This document shows positions 20,567 through 32,223 of a DNA stretch of 64,000 bases, piece after piece. Each line of letters opens with the position of its first letter. The stretch's first letter is position 1. The notes under the pieces are model-generated. The model saw only the letters and a program-made list of their open reading frames with translations, did no database searches and was not told the DNA's origin. Both the position numbers and the translations under genes were made by a program. The stretch comes from Sabethes cyaneus (taxonomy: Eukaryota; Arthropoda; Insecta; Diptera; Culicidae), in NCBI RefSeq assembly GCF_943734655.1, contig NC_071355.1:22022268-22086267 (forward strand), written 5' to 3'.

Positions 20567-20709
20567 TCGCCTCTATTCTACATACCGATCGGAGCCGGAT
20601 CCGATCAGAAATTGTGCTTCGATCGGAATACAACGTATGCTATAACACACGTCGATCGGGACGTTTCTGATCGGAACGGGCCCGGTCGGGATGTGCGGAA
20701 TCGAGGCGA
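20567..20709. mobile_element. foldback MITE (copy 2 of 3)
   Basis: Same family as the copy at 20334: TCGCCTCTATTCTACATACC at the left, CGGAATCGAGGCGA at the right. It is about 143 bp, in the same orientation. Confidence 0.8.
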
Positions 20710-20994
20710 ATATTTGTGCATTTAATTGTGGTAAAACCAGCTTGAACATAACCACTGATAATTAAAAATTAAATTAAAAATGCACTTTTAAGGTGATCAT
20801 ATTTATTAGTTAGTATACACCACTATTTTTCGAAGAATTTTTTCAAATAAAATACCATATATTTTTATAACTCTGTAAACGGTACATAGCAAAGCCTTCA
20901 CTATCTGTTTACAGACGACTCGTCGATTTCGACATTTTCCAAAACGCCGTCAACGTCGCTTAGACAAAATGGTAAACAAATCGCTTCAACACAT

Positions 20995-21095
20995 TCGGCT
21001 CTATTCTATATACCGATCGGACCCGGATCCGATCAGAAATTTCGAGTTGTTTCTGATCGGAATGAGCCCGATCGGAATGTAGAATCGGGGTGAAT
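20995..21095. mobile_element. foldback MITE (copy 3 of 3, shortened)
   Basis: Starts CTCTATTCTATATACCGATC and ends GAATGTAGAATCGGGG, missing part of the loop present in the other two copies. Confidence 0.75.
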
Positions 21096-21419
21096 CGTCT
21101 CGCTATTTCACCTATCGCCAGGAGAGGTCTCCGCCAACAGCCTGGATGTCGTTGGCTACCAGCCAGCGCCATAAGCCTCTGGAGTTTTCTCTACTTCAGT
21201 CAAATGTTTTCTTCTCTCCTCAAGAAGTGTCCAAAACACTTCCACCTACGTTACTCGTTACTCATTACTCGTTGGATATCCAATTGTCAGATCACGAGTG
21301 ATATATCTTGAATAATAAATACCTGGAGTTTTTGCCAAGTCTCCGCTAAGATCCACCACGTTTTGTAATCGTTCAATTATATGGATTTAACATTTGAGTT
21401 GAGAATACAAGCATGGTTA

Positions 21420-21600
21420 TCAAGAGTCGAACTTCCAGATCCGCGTGGTTAAACCGGTCTTGATACGACCATCGCACGTAGTTTGGCTACCAAGATATGG
21501 AAGGACTTCCACCTGCGCAACCTGTTGTTCCGCTACTGAGAAGTTGGTGGGATTGTTAGTATTCACTACTATAGACCTAGCGTTCTTGTTTTTTTTAACC
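21420..21600 (-). pseudogene. non-LTR reverse transcriptase fragment
   Basis: The minus strand encodes NNPTNFSVAEQQ, then VEVLPYLGSQTTCDGRIKTG and RIWK. This matches the post-palm segment of RTE/R1-type reverse transcriptases (V-x-x-x-x-YLGS-x-x-x-x-DG). It is a fragment only. Confidence 0.6.
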
Positions 21601-22158
21601 TGGGTTAGTTCCAACACGACCACTGAATAAATCAACATTTTCGAGATAATAAACAATCGTTTTCTGGTTGTCAGTTTATGGCGGGGTTGAAACTAGAAAA
21701 ACTCAGAGAAAACCCGTCGTCTAAAAACTTCGACCCATAGCGAATTCTAAGTTCAACTTGAGCGAAAAACCGAACGTTTTGACAGCCGTTAGATTTGAAC
21801 TAGGGCGAACGTAGATTGGACCTAAGCAAACACAAAAACGGTATTAGTCTTTGCTACATTGACTGGAAGCTCTCAGAGAGGTCATCTAGCTTGTTCGTCA
21901 AATTTGGCAAAACTAGCAACTGTATTGTTGGACCGTAGGCTAGGTTAAGGTCTTTTAGCTACCCCATCGTTAAAAGTTTCCAGAGCAATCCTCGTTTTAA
22001 TATACAGTCAATAAATCCAACCACAGGGTGTGGCAGGAATACATACGAAAATGTTTAAACTTTAATTTTGGGTTAATTTTTCGTAACTAATGACTTATTT
22101 CTGTTGACAATGTATTTGTTTACGTTTACTTTCAAGTGCTGTATCAGAATATTGGAAT

Positions 22159-22902
22159 TGTTTTAACGACAAGGTTGTTAGAGTCCATTTATGGTAGTCA
22201 GTATGGCACCGAATATCTCCCTTCCCTTCCCTTCTTCAGTGTACCAACATGCTCCCATAGACTCGGGAAACATCACAAAAAAATAAAATTAGTTCAACTA
22301 ACCTGCTATCCGTAATAAGATCTTGCAACTCGAAGCACTAAATATTGCATTCTATAGGTTCTATTACTTTTAGGGGCATAAATTACGCAATCGCGAACTT
22401 AACTTTTCAGACACAGAAAACTTTAATTTACCACCCGAACAGTTATTTGGTAAGATATCGTAATGATTATGCCCAAACTGTTCACTTGAATTGATATGAA
22501 AAACTTTACTTCGTTTTGCAATTCTGAATCCGCAACCGTCGTTGTTGTACGTTACCAAGGAAACGGGTGTATATGTGGAGTGAGGCCATATTTACATTGA
22601 GCATGAAATTGACCAATAATTTTCGCTATTAAATTAACGCTCGTAGAGTGTCGAAAATATACTTATAAAATTCACTGACAATAAAATTCACTGATAATAA
22701 AATTCACCGTAAACAGCATTTTATGTGACAGAATTACTGTCGGATCTCGTTCAACAGCAAGAATAGATACGCGATTCTGCGTTTCATAATAGTTCATAAC
22801 AGAGATTATTACCTACTACTAGCGACTCTGTTCACGTATGATTGAAAGTACTGAAATCAGTAAAAAAATGCAACTGGACTCTGACGACCTTCACCTTAAG
22901 GC
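22159..22902 (+). repeat. 0.8-kb interspersed repeat R (copy 2)
   Basis: Same start (TTTTAACGACAAGG) and end (GACGACCTTCACCTTAA) as the copy at 16197, with small deletions and a local duplication AAATTCACTGA at about 22675-22695. Confidence 0.85.
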
Positions 22903-25237
22903 AACTTTGTGAAAATGTACGCCAAAGAAGTGATTCCGAGTTTGCTGCTCACCCAGACGACGCCGAAGGTGATAGCCAAGGTAATAGGATGTCATCTGGT
23001 CACAGTCCTAAGCAGAGGAAGCCGAGAAGTGGTGGTCCACAATTTGCACAAAGGTGCAAAGAGGTACGTTTCGTAATGAAACTTGCCTGCATAACATCTC
23101 ACCCTAACGTGAAGACACTGAAGTCTGTCATAAGTCATAACGCGCACTTTGTAGGGCACGAGAATGTTGATATTAAAAGAGAATTTAACGATAAACATAA
23201 AATTAGGTTGAAACGACCTTACCGCCATTTCATGTTTGTTCCTTCGTCCGTTCTATCTTTATGCTGATTTGTGAACGCACTGTCATCCAAAGCAGTGACC
23301 ATGTTCTGCACAAAAATTGCTATGGGCCTTAACAGTTATTCCTCTATGATCTGCAGGAAGCTTACAATAACAGATGGCATGATGACGTGATAACTGGGCC
23401 AGAACTCGAGTGACCAGTGGAACCCGAACTGAGAACAACCTCACCATCCTGACGAGGACAATCAGGATCCGTCAACGAGTGGCGCTTTCGGCTAAACTCG
23501 ACAACAACACATTGAACATCCCTTCGAAATCTTGGCGTCAGGTGTTTCATGGCAAGACGCGTCAAGCTGCAAGAGTCGCCTTCTTGTGCACAACCAACTC
23601 CGAGACTGTCAAACAGTATCCGCTGGTGACTCTTTTCATATTAGCTACTGCTGGCCAGTCACAGAGCAACACAACTGTAGATCAATTACTTATAAAGATC
23701 AATCGGTACCAATAATCTGATTTATAGAATTTTTTTTCTATTTGTGTCATATTCAGATGTTTTTCATACGTGTCAGATTGTGTTCGTCGCATGCGATAAT
23801 CTAGTGTGCTATGCGTGATGTACGTTTCACGTCAAAACGAGTTGTAGAAAGATTGGTAAATAAAAGCAATTAGTTTAATTAGATACACCATTTTAGGAGA
23901 AATTTAATAAAATCGCCTTGAGAAATACCCATTTCAAAATTTTTTGCTTCTAAAAAGTTACTAAAATTCATGAAGTACTAGCACGGACAAACAAGACACA
24001 TCACTTATGGTACTTACAAAACATTAAAACATTAAGTAATGTTCAACTGGCTCCTTCTTTGCGTTACTTAATGTTCTTACGTTAAGCAAAAAGGTCAATT
24101 TATAAGTTGATATGAAGTAGTAGTTTTAAGAGCAATTTTCAATACCAAATTTTCTCAGCTTTCGAATGAAAGTAACAGAACTGAGCTAGCTAGCATAGTT
24201 TTTTTGTACTAAAGCTAATTTAAGTCTAACAGAACCGAAAACTAAAAATGTTTAATAGCTCTGTAACGATTGAGATTTGACCATATGCTTTTTTTTACCA
24301 TAAGGATTTTTTTTTCGTCAAATATGGTCCTCTATCACTCCCTGAAATATCTGCACTAAGCTACCTAACACCCTGCATAAAAGATAGCAATCAGCATTAC
24401 GTACAGATATGCATGCTAACAAATCGTATTTGATGCGCAAAACTGACATAAACATTCTATTTTGGAGGCGATAAACGTGGTTAGGAATAACTATAAGCGT
24501 TCCGACTATATAAGTATTTATATACGATAATATCCGATTTAGCGTGACTCACTCCGTTATGTTATACAATTCTGTGTTATTGTATTTATGTCAGTTATTA
24601 TCATTATATACGATTGAAAATCAACTTGGGTCCCCTTTATCAAGCTTTAGTTACGATTCCGAATTTGTTAGGAGATATTTACGATAGTTTTCATACATTG
24701 CACAGTGGTCCAGAAACGAAAGTTAAGTGGAAACTTACTTTTGCGGTTAAGCAATTCATAATAGCTCCCCACTATGTTCAGCAAAGTTGTTCAACTCTAA
24801 AAGACAATTAATGTGAAATCAGCGACTAAGTTCCAGGTGAAGAATATATGAGTAACTTTACCAAAAGCATAGTAGGCGTATTTTTCATAGTTTTTGTTGA
24901 CTCACAGGGTATTTTATATAAAGACCTCTTCAAAATAACTTTTTCGCTAATTCAAATATAATGGTTTTAATGCATCATAATGTTTGACAAAGTTGTTTTT
25001 CTTATCAACAGACATATTTTTGTAGAACATGGTATGTTGAAAACTCATACGTATAACGAGTTCTAACGCTTTTCCTGTGTTTTTTGAATCTTTTTAAGAA
25101 CAGAACAGAACAGAACTAAAATATATGTGAAAATATAAAACTCTCTAGTTCGAGTAATTTCAGTTTAATTATTCCATGTTTGACCATTTTCTACTATGCA
25201 GTATTTTCTAATATCTTCTTGAAAACGATTAGACCCA
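22903..25237. other. gene-free intergenic stretch
   Basis: Open frames at 22842-23267 and 23410-23715 have no recognisable domain, splice support or start context. The rest is A/T-rich sequence with no feature I can identify. Confidence 0.4.
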
Positions 25238-25531
25238 GAGGTGGCCACAATTCCGCTAATCCGCTAACAGCTAATTAGCTCAGCTAACATTTTGGTTAGC
25301 GGTTAGCGTTTTCGCTAATTTTTATAACCGTTAGCGTTTTTGTTAGCTTCCGCTAAATTTATGTACCGCTAAATAAACCGCTAACTTTTTTTTGGCAGAA
25401 GGAAAATTTGTGAGAAATATCACACAGGCTTCAGTTGAAGGGTTCCAAATTCCAAACTTTTGTACGTACTTTACCAGCCAAGAGCCGGGGTGGCTCTTAC
25501 CGTATCAAGAATTCCTCTCCATTGTACTTCT

Positions 25532-25635
25532 GGGGTGACATTGCGATTCTCGTTTCGAGTGATTTTGGTTCGTTTCGCCCATTCGTTTAACGTGGTCGAA
25601 ACGAACCAAAATCACTCGAATCGCAATGTCACCCC
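25532..25635. mobile_element. hairpin MITE with GGGGTGACATTGCG ends
   Basis: GGGGTGACATTGCGATTCTC at the left is mirrored by ..CGAATCGCAATGTCACCCC at the right, giving arms of about 45 bp. A single end of the same family (GGGGTGACATTGCGCATCTC) lies at about 38184. Confidence 0.75.
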
Positions 25636-25644
25636 TGGGTCCTG

Positions 25645-26010
25645 GGCTGCTCGTTTCCAAATCGTTACGCGTCTCGGCACATGCAAGTCGGCTTCAACCT
25701 GGTCAAGCCATCTAACTCGTTTGGCCCTCTATTCCTGGTGCCGGTGGGGCTCTTGTAGAGAACAGATTTTACTGCACAATCGTTCGGTATCCTTGCGATG
25801 TGGCCGGCCCACAGTAGTCTCCCAACTTTTTCCAAATAGTGACTACAACTCATGGTGCATACGCCTATGTCACTCTCCGCTATCCGTTTGTACTCCGCCA
25901 AAAATAGTTCGCAATACCTTTCGTTCAAATACGGCAAGTGCACTTCCGTAAACAAAGTTGCTGTTTCAAGTCCGTAGAGGACTACTTTTGTACGCGGGCT
26001 CAAATAAATC
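25645..26010 (-). pseudogene. RTE-clade retrotransposon 3' fragment
   Basis: The minus strand reads VVLYGLETATLF, then GRLLWAGHIARIPNDCAVKS and TGTRNRGPNELDGL, the RTE-type C-terminus seen also at 13.1, 42.7 and 63.5 kb. It is truncated and frame-disrupted. Confidence 0.7.
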
Positions 26011-26370
26011 GATATTAAAAAAAAATCGAGGCCTCCTACATTCACTGAAAACATCAAGGGAGATTTTTCAATTTTCTCGGACATCACTAGTTTAATAAAT
26101 TCATAAGTGTTGGGCCAAGTATCAACGCAATAAAGTTTTCACAACAACCAAGGACAATTATTATCAACAAAATATGTTTTTACAAATTTTCTACCTGCTA
26201 ATTCCCTTTATTCTGATTTCATTGTATTTTTACTAAAAACTTGAAATTTTATTACTACCTTTGAAACAAAAATTATCTTTTATTGCCGAAATCAGCACTT
26301 TTCGCTTAAGTAATGTTGATTCTACAATGCTAACAAATTTAGCTGCTAGCGGTTAGCGTTAGCTTCGAAA

Positions 26371-27239
26371 AAAAAACAAAGTGAATTTTTTAATCGAGCA
26401 AAAAAAACATTTTTAACGAACACGACGACGAACACAATCTGACACCTTAAAGAATTTTTATTTAAGGTTTAAACGTGAAAACCGAATCTATTCTTGCTTA
26501 TAATATATACGTTATTATTTTCTATGCAAAAATATACAAAAAAAGACAAAAACGAAGGAAAATTTTTTTGGACGATTTTCGGAAATTCCATTGTTCGAAT
26601 TTCCATTTCTGTTTCGTGGTAGAAGCGTTAATTCATCTCGGAGACTCATTTTTCGAGTTTTTCAGACTGTAGAGCCCACAGACAATTGATTTTATAAAAA
26701 GAAATTTGACTCATATTCTACAAATTATTTTTTTGCCCCCCGATTTTTCAAGCCAATTTCCAAGGGGGTGGGGGGGTGGTTGACAAAAACTTTAAATATG
26801 ATTTGCATTGGCCTTATTATTACAACAAAACATTGGGTTTAGTTTTAATGCGTTTTCCTGCGTATTTGTTGTGGTCAATAGTGTTTAATTTGGTGTTAAC
26901 TTGGTTTCAATTGCTGGTGGTTGGTGGTGAATTGTGTCAAAACTTATTCGAAAATAATTATAAATTATTCCAACCAATCACGCAGCAAGAACTTATACCT
27001 CGACGAAGAGTTGAACGGGCTGCTACCGAATGGCCGAATCACGAAAGGCCGAAATTTTTCGGAATGGCTAAATAACTACTCAATAAAAAACCATGAATTG
27101 GCAAGTAGTTAACAAATAACTTTAATCAAACAAAAAACAAACTACTACTATTAAACAAACAACACATGCCTTACAAACACCTTTGTTTAGCGCTTAATAA
27201 AAGCGCAACTGCGTCAACAAAATTTTTGCTGCTCATTTT
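26371..27239. other. gene-free intergenic stretch
   Basis: A/T-rich. CGAATGGCCGAATCACGAAA near 27030 echoes the ATTCGGCCATTTGTG minisatellite at 28.5 kb. No gene is seen. Confidence 0.4.
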
Positions 27240-28050
27240 GTGAGCATTAACACATTTCGAGTAGATTTTTTCGTCTATTTCTCGGCGCGAATTCGGAACA
27301 TCCCCCTGAAGAATTCTAAGGATGTTCCCCTCTATCGCCTTTTACTTCACCCGCAGCTCTGTGATGATCCTGGTCATTGACAGGTGATGGGAACCAACAA
27401 TGGTTGTCCATCGTTGGTGCCATGCTTCCAAGCTGTTTGTGGTCCGCGGTAGCTTGTCAATGACAGGCTTAAAATTTGACCACAGAGTGGGGTGGGGTTC
27501 CGGTTCCTCCCACTTATGTAAGTATTCCGAAAATATGTAAGGAAATTCTCCAATTCTTCAGGCATCGTTCCTTCCATCGCGTCGTACGCCTCCTGTATCC
27601 GATTTTGCGGCAGAAAAGACAGCCTAGAATTTTTATTACATTATAAAAACATCAAATAAAAATACTTTATCAACAAACCTGCAGCCGTTTTACCGCCATG
27701 ACTATGTCTGTGTTGGTCGAGTAATGTTGTTTTAGTCCGCGTATATTTAATTGTTTTGTTATATTTTGTGTGAAATGAAAAAAGCATAAGGAGCATTCCG
27801 CTTCTGCTTGTTTTTATTGAATAATATCCCATCAATGAAAAGCATCGGTTTTCCTCTCTGCGACAACACAATTTTAACGACAGGTGCACTTTCTTCGTTA
27901 TTGAAACCAGCAACATCGGATGAATCGCCGGATGCACTCATTTTTCGCAGGACAACTCCCAACTACCGTGCGGAAAGCAAACCGTGTTCAACAACAATGG
28001 ACACAACTGTTGGCTTTGCTATGTGCGGTCAACAAAGATGGACACGGCGG
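27240..28050 (-). pseudogene. internally deleted Mutator-like (MULE) transposase relic
   Basis: On the minus strand, 27962-27760 encodes SQRGKPMLFIDGILFNKNKQ, resembling the start of a FLYWCH zinc-finger domain (rGk..L..dG..F). About 200 bp later MPEELENFLTYFRNTYI and then KLPRTTNSLEAWHQRW appear. The latter matches the prTnNsvEgWH signature near the C-terminus of animal MULE transposases. The catalytic core between them is missing and frames shift, so this is a deletion derivative. Confidence 0.65.
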
Positions 28051-28296
28051 GATATTGAATAAAATGTTTCGGCCGCTTTAGTAATAGTGTAATAAACTTG
28101 TAGTGTACTGCATTTACTTCTTTATGAAAATCCATGACAGTAAGAATAAGATTACAATTATAATATAAACATATATCTACGAAAGATAATTTTTATACTG
28201 GTTTTTACCTCATATTTCTTGATTATAAATACATCTTCATTATAAGGTGCGAGACGTATTTACCGTGTTAGTAGCAAATGTTTCCTAGATGATTCA

Positions 28297-28385
28297 GGGC
28301 GAGACGGCCGCAGGTCGCGAGTGTGCGCCGGTGACCCGCCGTCGGAAGCGCCGGCCACTGCGGGGGACAGCCCCTCCGCAGAAAC
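28297..28385. other. isolated GC-rich island
   Basis: About 90 bp rich in CGCCGGTGACCCGCCGTCGG-type sequence in otherwise A/T-rich DNA. No coding or RNA structure is recognised. Confidence 0.5.
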
Positions 28386-28536
28386 CACTACTATTTAGGT
28401 GCATGCATTTTCCTAGGTTTACTGTCTATTAGGGATTATCCCTTAGTTAAGTCCGAACGAGCGGCAGCGAGTAAGGACAGCATGTACCCAACGTTTGCGC
28501 AGGTTGAAGGCTATGAATATTTTCGGTCGAATATGA

Positions 28537-28662
28537 CATTCGGCCATTTGTGATTCGGCCTTTTGTGATTCGGCCATTCGTGATTCGGCCATCTGATATA
28601 TTATGCCATTCGTTATTTCGGCCATTCGTGATTCGGCCATTTGTGTTTCGGCCATTTGTAGG
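28537..28662. repeat. 15-bp minisatellite (ATTCGGCCATTTGTG)n
   Basis: About eight degenerate 15-bp units of the form GATTCGGCCATTTGT. The 15-bp period keeps several frames open and produces MAES-type repeat peptides on the minus strand, which are artefacts. Confidence 0.9.
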
Positions 28663-29111
28663 TAATCCGTTTTTTATATTTTCCAATTCGATTTTCCGAT
28701 CTATTAGTGTAAATAGCTTGGAAATCTATTAGAAATTTACTGAAATATAAGCCAAAGCGTGAAAACGCATTACCACTTTGATGACATCATTTCCAACAAC
28801 CAATCACGAAGCTGGGATTTCCAGGTGGACAAGGCTTCATTATTTCCAATTTTTCAATAGTGCGCACTTAAAAATCAATAGTTTTCTTTATTCGTGTAAA
28901 TAACGACTAAAATTTTAAAAAATTCATTATTGTTTTATTTCAGATTTTAATTCTGCAGTCTTTTCCGTTTATTTTGATGCTAATTTTGTAATGATCCGAC
29001 CACGGGAAGTGGCCGAAAAACGATCATACACATAAGCGTTGAACAACTTCAGCGGAATAAAATGCCGCTCCTGGAAAACCACGATTTTCAAACTTTATGT
29101 ACCTTTTTCTC

Positions 29112-29300
29112 GGAAACTACACAACGTATTGGAACAAACTTTTTATTGTTTTGTTGGTAGTAGCTTGGCAAAGGCTTTTATAACTTTTGAATGTCGTAAA
29201 TAAAATACAGCTTGAGAAAAACGAAAAAGAAGAAGAAAAGATGGCTGAAAAAATAAAATTTTGTCTTCTTTTTCTTTTTTCTCTGGCTGTGTTACGTTTA
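29112..29300. repeat. direct duplication, copy 1
   Basis: AACGTATTGGAACAAACTTT and about 150 further bases recur at 29720-29880 with small indels, including AATAAAATTTTGTCTTCTT. Confidence 0.8.
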
Positions 29301-29719
29301 CAAACCTCAAAAGAAGAGTAGGCATCTAAATACAGACCAAAAGCCACAGAAAGTCTTTCATACGATTTGAAACATGTTATTTTTATGTTATTACATGATT
29401 TGAATAAAGTTCTTTGAGTGAACTCGCTGCAAAAAGTGCAGTTTTATTTTGATTTATACTATGATGAAAATTGTTTCATAATTGTGACTGCCTCCAAAAG
29501 TGATCCATAATTGTGTATTTGATCAGTCATAACATAAGCTTAATTTCCGTGGAAAACTTGCACTAAATGGGTTTAATAACTGAATCAACTGAAAGATTAC
29601 ATATTTCTGTAACTAAAAACATTTATAAACTGCTTTTGAACAATAGTATGCGCTACAATTGATTGTTTTAAAATCACACTTCTGCTTAAATGGTCCATAA
29701 TTGTGGGGGAACTGTACAT

Positions 29720-29890
29720 AACGTATTGGAACAAACTTTTTTTTGTTTTGTTGGTAGGAGCTTGGCAAAGACTTTTATAACTTTTGAGTTTTGTAAACGA
29801 AATACAACTTGAGAAAAACAAAGAAGAAAAGATAGCTAAAAAATAAAATTTTGTCTTCTTCTCCTTTATTCTCAAGCTTCTTATTCGTAG
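29720..29890. repeat. direct duplication, copy 2
   Basis: Second copy of the block at 29112, about 600 bp downstream in the same orientation, inserted within the interrupted repeat S. Confidence 0.8.
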
Positions 29891-30514
29891 ACCTTTGCAA
29901 CGATGTACTTAGATTTCTAAAATTCCTTTTGAAACGAAAGTTATGAGCAAATTCCAAAACGTGGTCCAACTACAGCGACAGTCCCCTATCGAAATAAACG
30001 GATAAGACCGCCGAATCAAAATCTGAAATAAAAAAAATAATGGAATTTTCAAAAGTTTTAGTGGTTTATGTCCCCTTAGAATCGATCGGGAAACCGCTAA
30101 GCTATTAGTGCTCAAAATCTTTAATTTTTCGTGATGGTCGCATTTTTCGATTTTTTGGAATGACACCCTATCTTAAAACTTGCCGTAAGAGGTAGTCCTA
30201 CGTCAAAAAACTACATTGATTTGAAAAATGTTGTAAAAAACCGCGTTAATTCGAAAAATGTCGTCAAAAACCGCCGTAATTAAAAGCCGAAAAAGCCATT
30301 TAAAATTCGAAAATTGTCCAAAAATTCTGCTCAAATTTAAAAATCCCTGAAAAAACTGTGTTAATTCGAAAAACGGGTTTAAAAAAACAAAGGTTAATTC
30401 AAAAATCGTCAAAAAAATAGCGTAGATTCGAAAATCATAAAAAAACGTGTAAAAAAAGACTTGAGTGTAGCAGGAAGAATTAGAAGATTGTTGTTTTTTT
30501 TTGTGACATTTCGG

Positions 30515-30520
30515 TTTATT
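30515..30520 (-). terminator. poly(A) signal of alpha-arrestin C
   Basis: AATAAA on the minus strand, 120 nt after the stop codon of gene C. Confidence 0.6.
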
Positions 30521-30639
30521 TTGCTAAGTTAGTAAACAATTTACAAGCTATTTCACCATTCACCAGATCTAATTAATTTTGCTTTTTTTCGTTAATGTCG
30601 TGGGTTATCACAGATTTTTTTTTGCACCAACGAAAGCGT

Positions 30640-31956
30640 TTAAATATTTTCATTAGATTTTTGCGTAACACCAAAGTGATAGAAAACGTATCGAGGGGTG
30701 TAGTTACCCGAAGTCGTTTCATCGGTTTCTTCTTCATCAAGAATGTTGTTTCGAATGGCACCGGTAGCTTCTTCATAGGAAGGAGGAGCTGTTGAAGATA
30801 AAATTAGGTAAATAAAAGATAAATAAATTCTTCGATTCGAAGATACTCACGCAACGTATAATAGTCATTCAGTGATGGAATCACAGTGGCATTAGGTTGA
30901 TGCACTACGGCGATTGCTGGTTCGTCAAAGGCTGGAACAGCACTGGCCGACAGGGGTACTGTCCCGATGGTAATCGGTATTCTTATCCTAGGATTACTGT
31001 TTGGACCACCAATTTTGCCTTCAACCTCAACGAAATAGTTGACGGTTAAAACAGGACAGGATGTGCTAGTGGGAGGAACAATCGGTACTAGTAGATACTG
31101 CTCCTTGCTTAGATTACCGTGAGCTTCTACTCCAGCGCAGCGGACTTCGGCTATGGTTGTACAGTTTTCGCTTATTTCGCAGTAAGGAGTTTTACTGATG
31201 AAAGAAATCACTTGCAGCAGCTTGGCGGAGACTTCATTTACACGCTTTTTGGTTTGATTTTCCACGGTAATTTTAACCGTAATGGTTTGGCCTGGAACGT
31301 AACCGGAAATAGGTAGCTGGGCAGAAACGTACAGCGGTTTCGATCGGCACGGGCCACAACAGTAGGTTTTCGTTTTTTCCGTCCTAGCCGGAAGACGAAC
31401 ATCCCGGAGCTCGTGGTTTAGATTCACGTGTCGAAGCACGGTAAATCCTATTTTAAAGGATTGATCCGGTTTTAGGTGGCGTTCGAGAACCAATTTAGCC
31501 GTGTAGCGAACATAACCCTGTTCGGATTCCAAGGAAGTTGCAAGATTTGATGGCAGAACGCAGGAAAAGTTGTAAAAGTGATATCCTGCTGGAAGTTCAA
31601 ATGTGTTTGCATTTATAACTGCAACTAAATTGATTCTTTGGTGCATGTATTCATGGCGACCGTGGTAGGGGATAATCACGGGATTTCCATCTATTAGGAT
31701 GGTTTCGCACCATCTAACTTCTGCTATTCCTTTGATATGTAGCGTAACGCCTGGAATGATATTTCATAACGATGACTCACGTTCGTAGATTACGTACACT
31801 TTGGTTGATATCTTATTCTAGAATATTGCCCTTTTCGGTACCTTTGAGAACGGTTGCTTCTGTCAAATGTAGTTCTACTTTTCCAGTCACGGTTTGACCC
31901 GGTATATAGACACCGTTTGAGTTCGCGTTAAACTTAATGTTACAAACCGTGGCCAT
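30640..31956 (-). CDS. alpha-arrestin C (arrestin domain-containing protein)
   Basis: Minus-strand exons are 31956-31842, 31750-30851 and 30788-30640, giving 387 residues, with donors GTACCG and GTGAGT. The first is a weak match to consensus but leaves a 115-nt phase-1 exon as in all paralogues. It starts MATVCNIKFNANSNGVYIPG. The N lobe includes KGIAEVRWCE and EQGYVRYTAKL. The inter-lobe cysteine cluster is YCCGPCRSKP, and the C lobe has GYVPGQTITVKITVENQ and TIGTVPLS. Exon 3 opens PPPSYEE, with PPSY at 340-343, and ends with TPRYVFYHF. A membrane-cargo adaptor role is inferred from the family. Its start codon is 268 bp downstream of gene D's stop, mirroring the A-B spacing on the other strand. 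Introns are 91 and 62 nt. Confidence 0.92.
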
Positions 31957-32223
31957 TAACGAATATGAGGAATGCTCTCTGCTGATGACTACGTAAACGA
32001 TAAATGCTCTGCTACTCTGCGTGGCCTGTTATCAGAGGTTTCCGTAATGCGACTGTTTGATATTCAGCGTTTGGTCCCGACCATCCGTACAGCAGAGGTT
32101 ATTACAATAAACGCGATAACATTTCCCAACCGATAAGAAGAGTCAAAAAGATCTGATTAAACTCATTGTATAGGTATATTTCTGTATAATTTCTGTATCA
32201 AGTGACGTCTTCGATACTTGTCG
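31957..32223 (-). promoter_or_regulatory. C-D intergenic spacer, promoter of alpha-arrestin C
   Basis: The 267 bp between the stop of D and the start of C must hold the C promoter. On the minus strand it contains TTATCG words and GATAAC (GATA-like) and a TCATCAGC initiator-like site. No clear TATA box is spaced correctly. Confidence 0.45.

Larger units (their letters stand above)
25238..26370. repeat. composite repeat bounded by GCTAAC-rich ends
   Basis: 25250-25390 is packed with CGCTAAC/GTTAGCG words in both orientations, and similar words recur at 26325-26370 (GCTAGCGGTTAGCGTTAGC). Between them lie a hairpin MITE and an antisense RTE fragment. Confidence 0.5.
28670..30215 (-). repeat. interspersed repeat S (interrupted minus copy)
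   Basis: Two blocks match the plus-strand repeat at 43125-43690 in inverse orientation. The first is 30060-30215 (GACGTAGGACTACCTCTTAC, then GGGTGTCATTCCAAAAAA on the minus strand). The second is about 28670-28830 (CTTCGTGATTGGTTGTTGGA). About 1.2 kb of other sequence separates them here. Confidence 0.65.

Noticed and set aside
22842..23715. Two 100-140 codon frames as candidate genes
   Set aside because: No domain, no splice or start support, and the first begins inside repeat R.
28537..28662. CRISPR-like array
   Set aside because: Continuous 15-bp minisatellite without spacers in a eukaryotic genome.
28443..28686. Repeat peptide with MAES units
   Set aside because: Translation of a 15-bp minisatellite; no start context or conserved domain.
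31842..31956. Using gene C's exon 1 as first exon of D
   Set aside because: It lies downstream of D exons 2-3 on the same strand, so ordinary cis-splicing is impossible.
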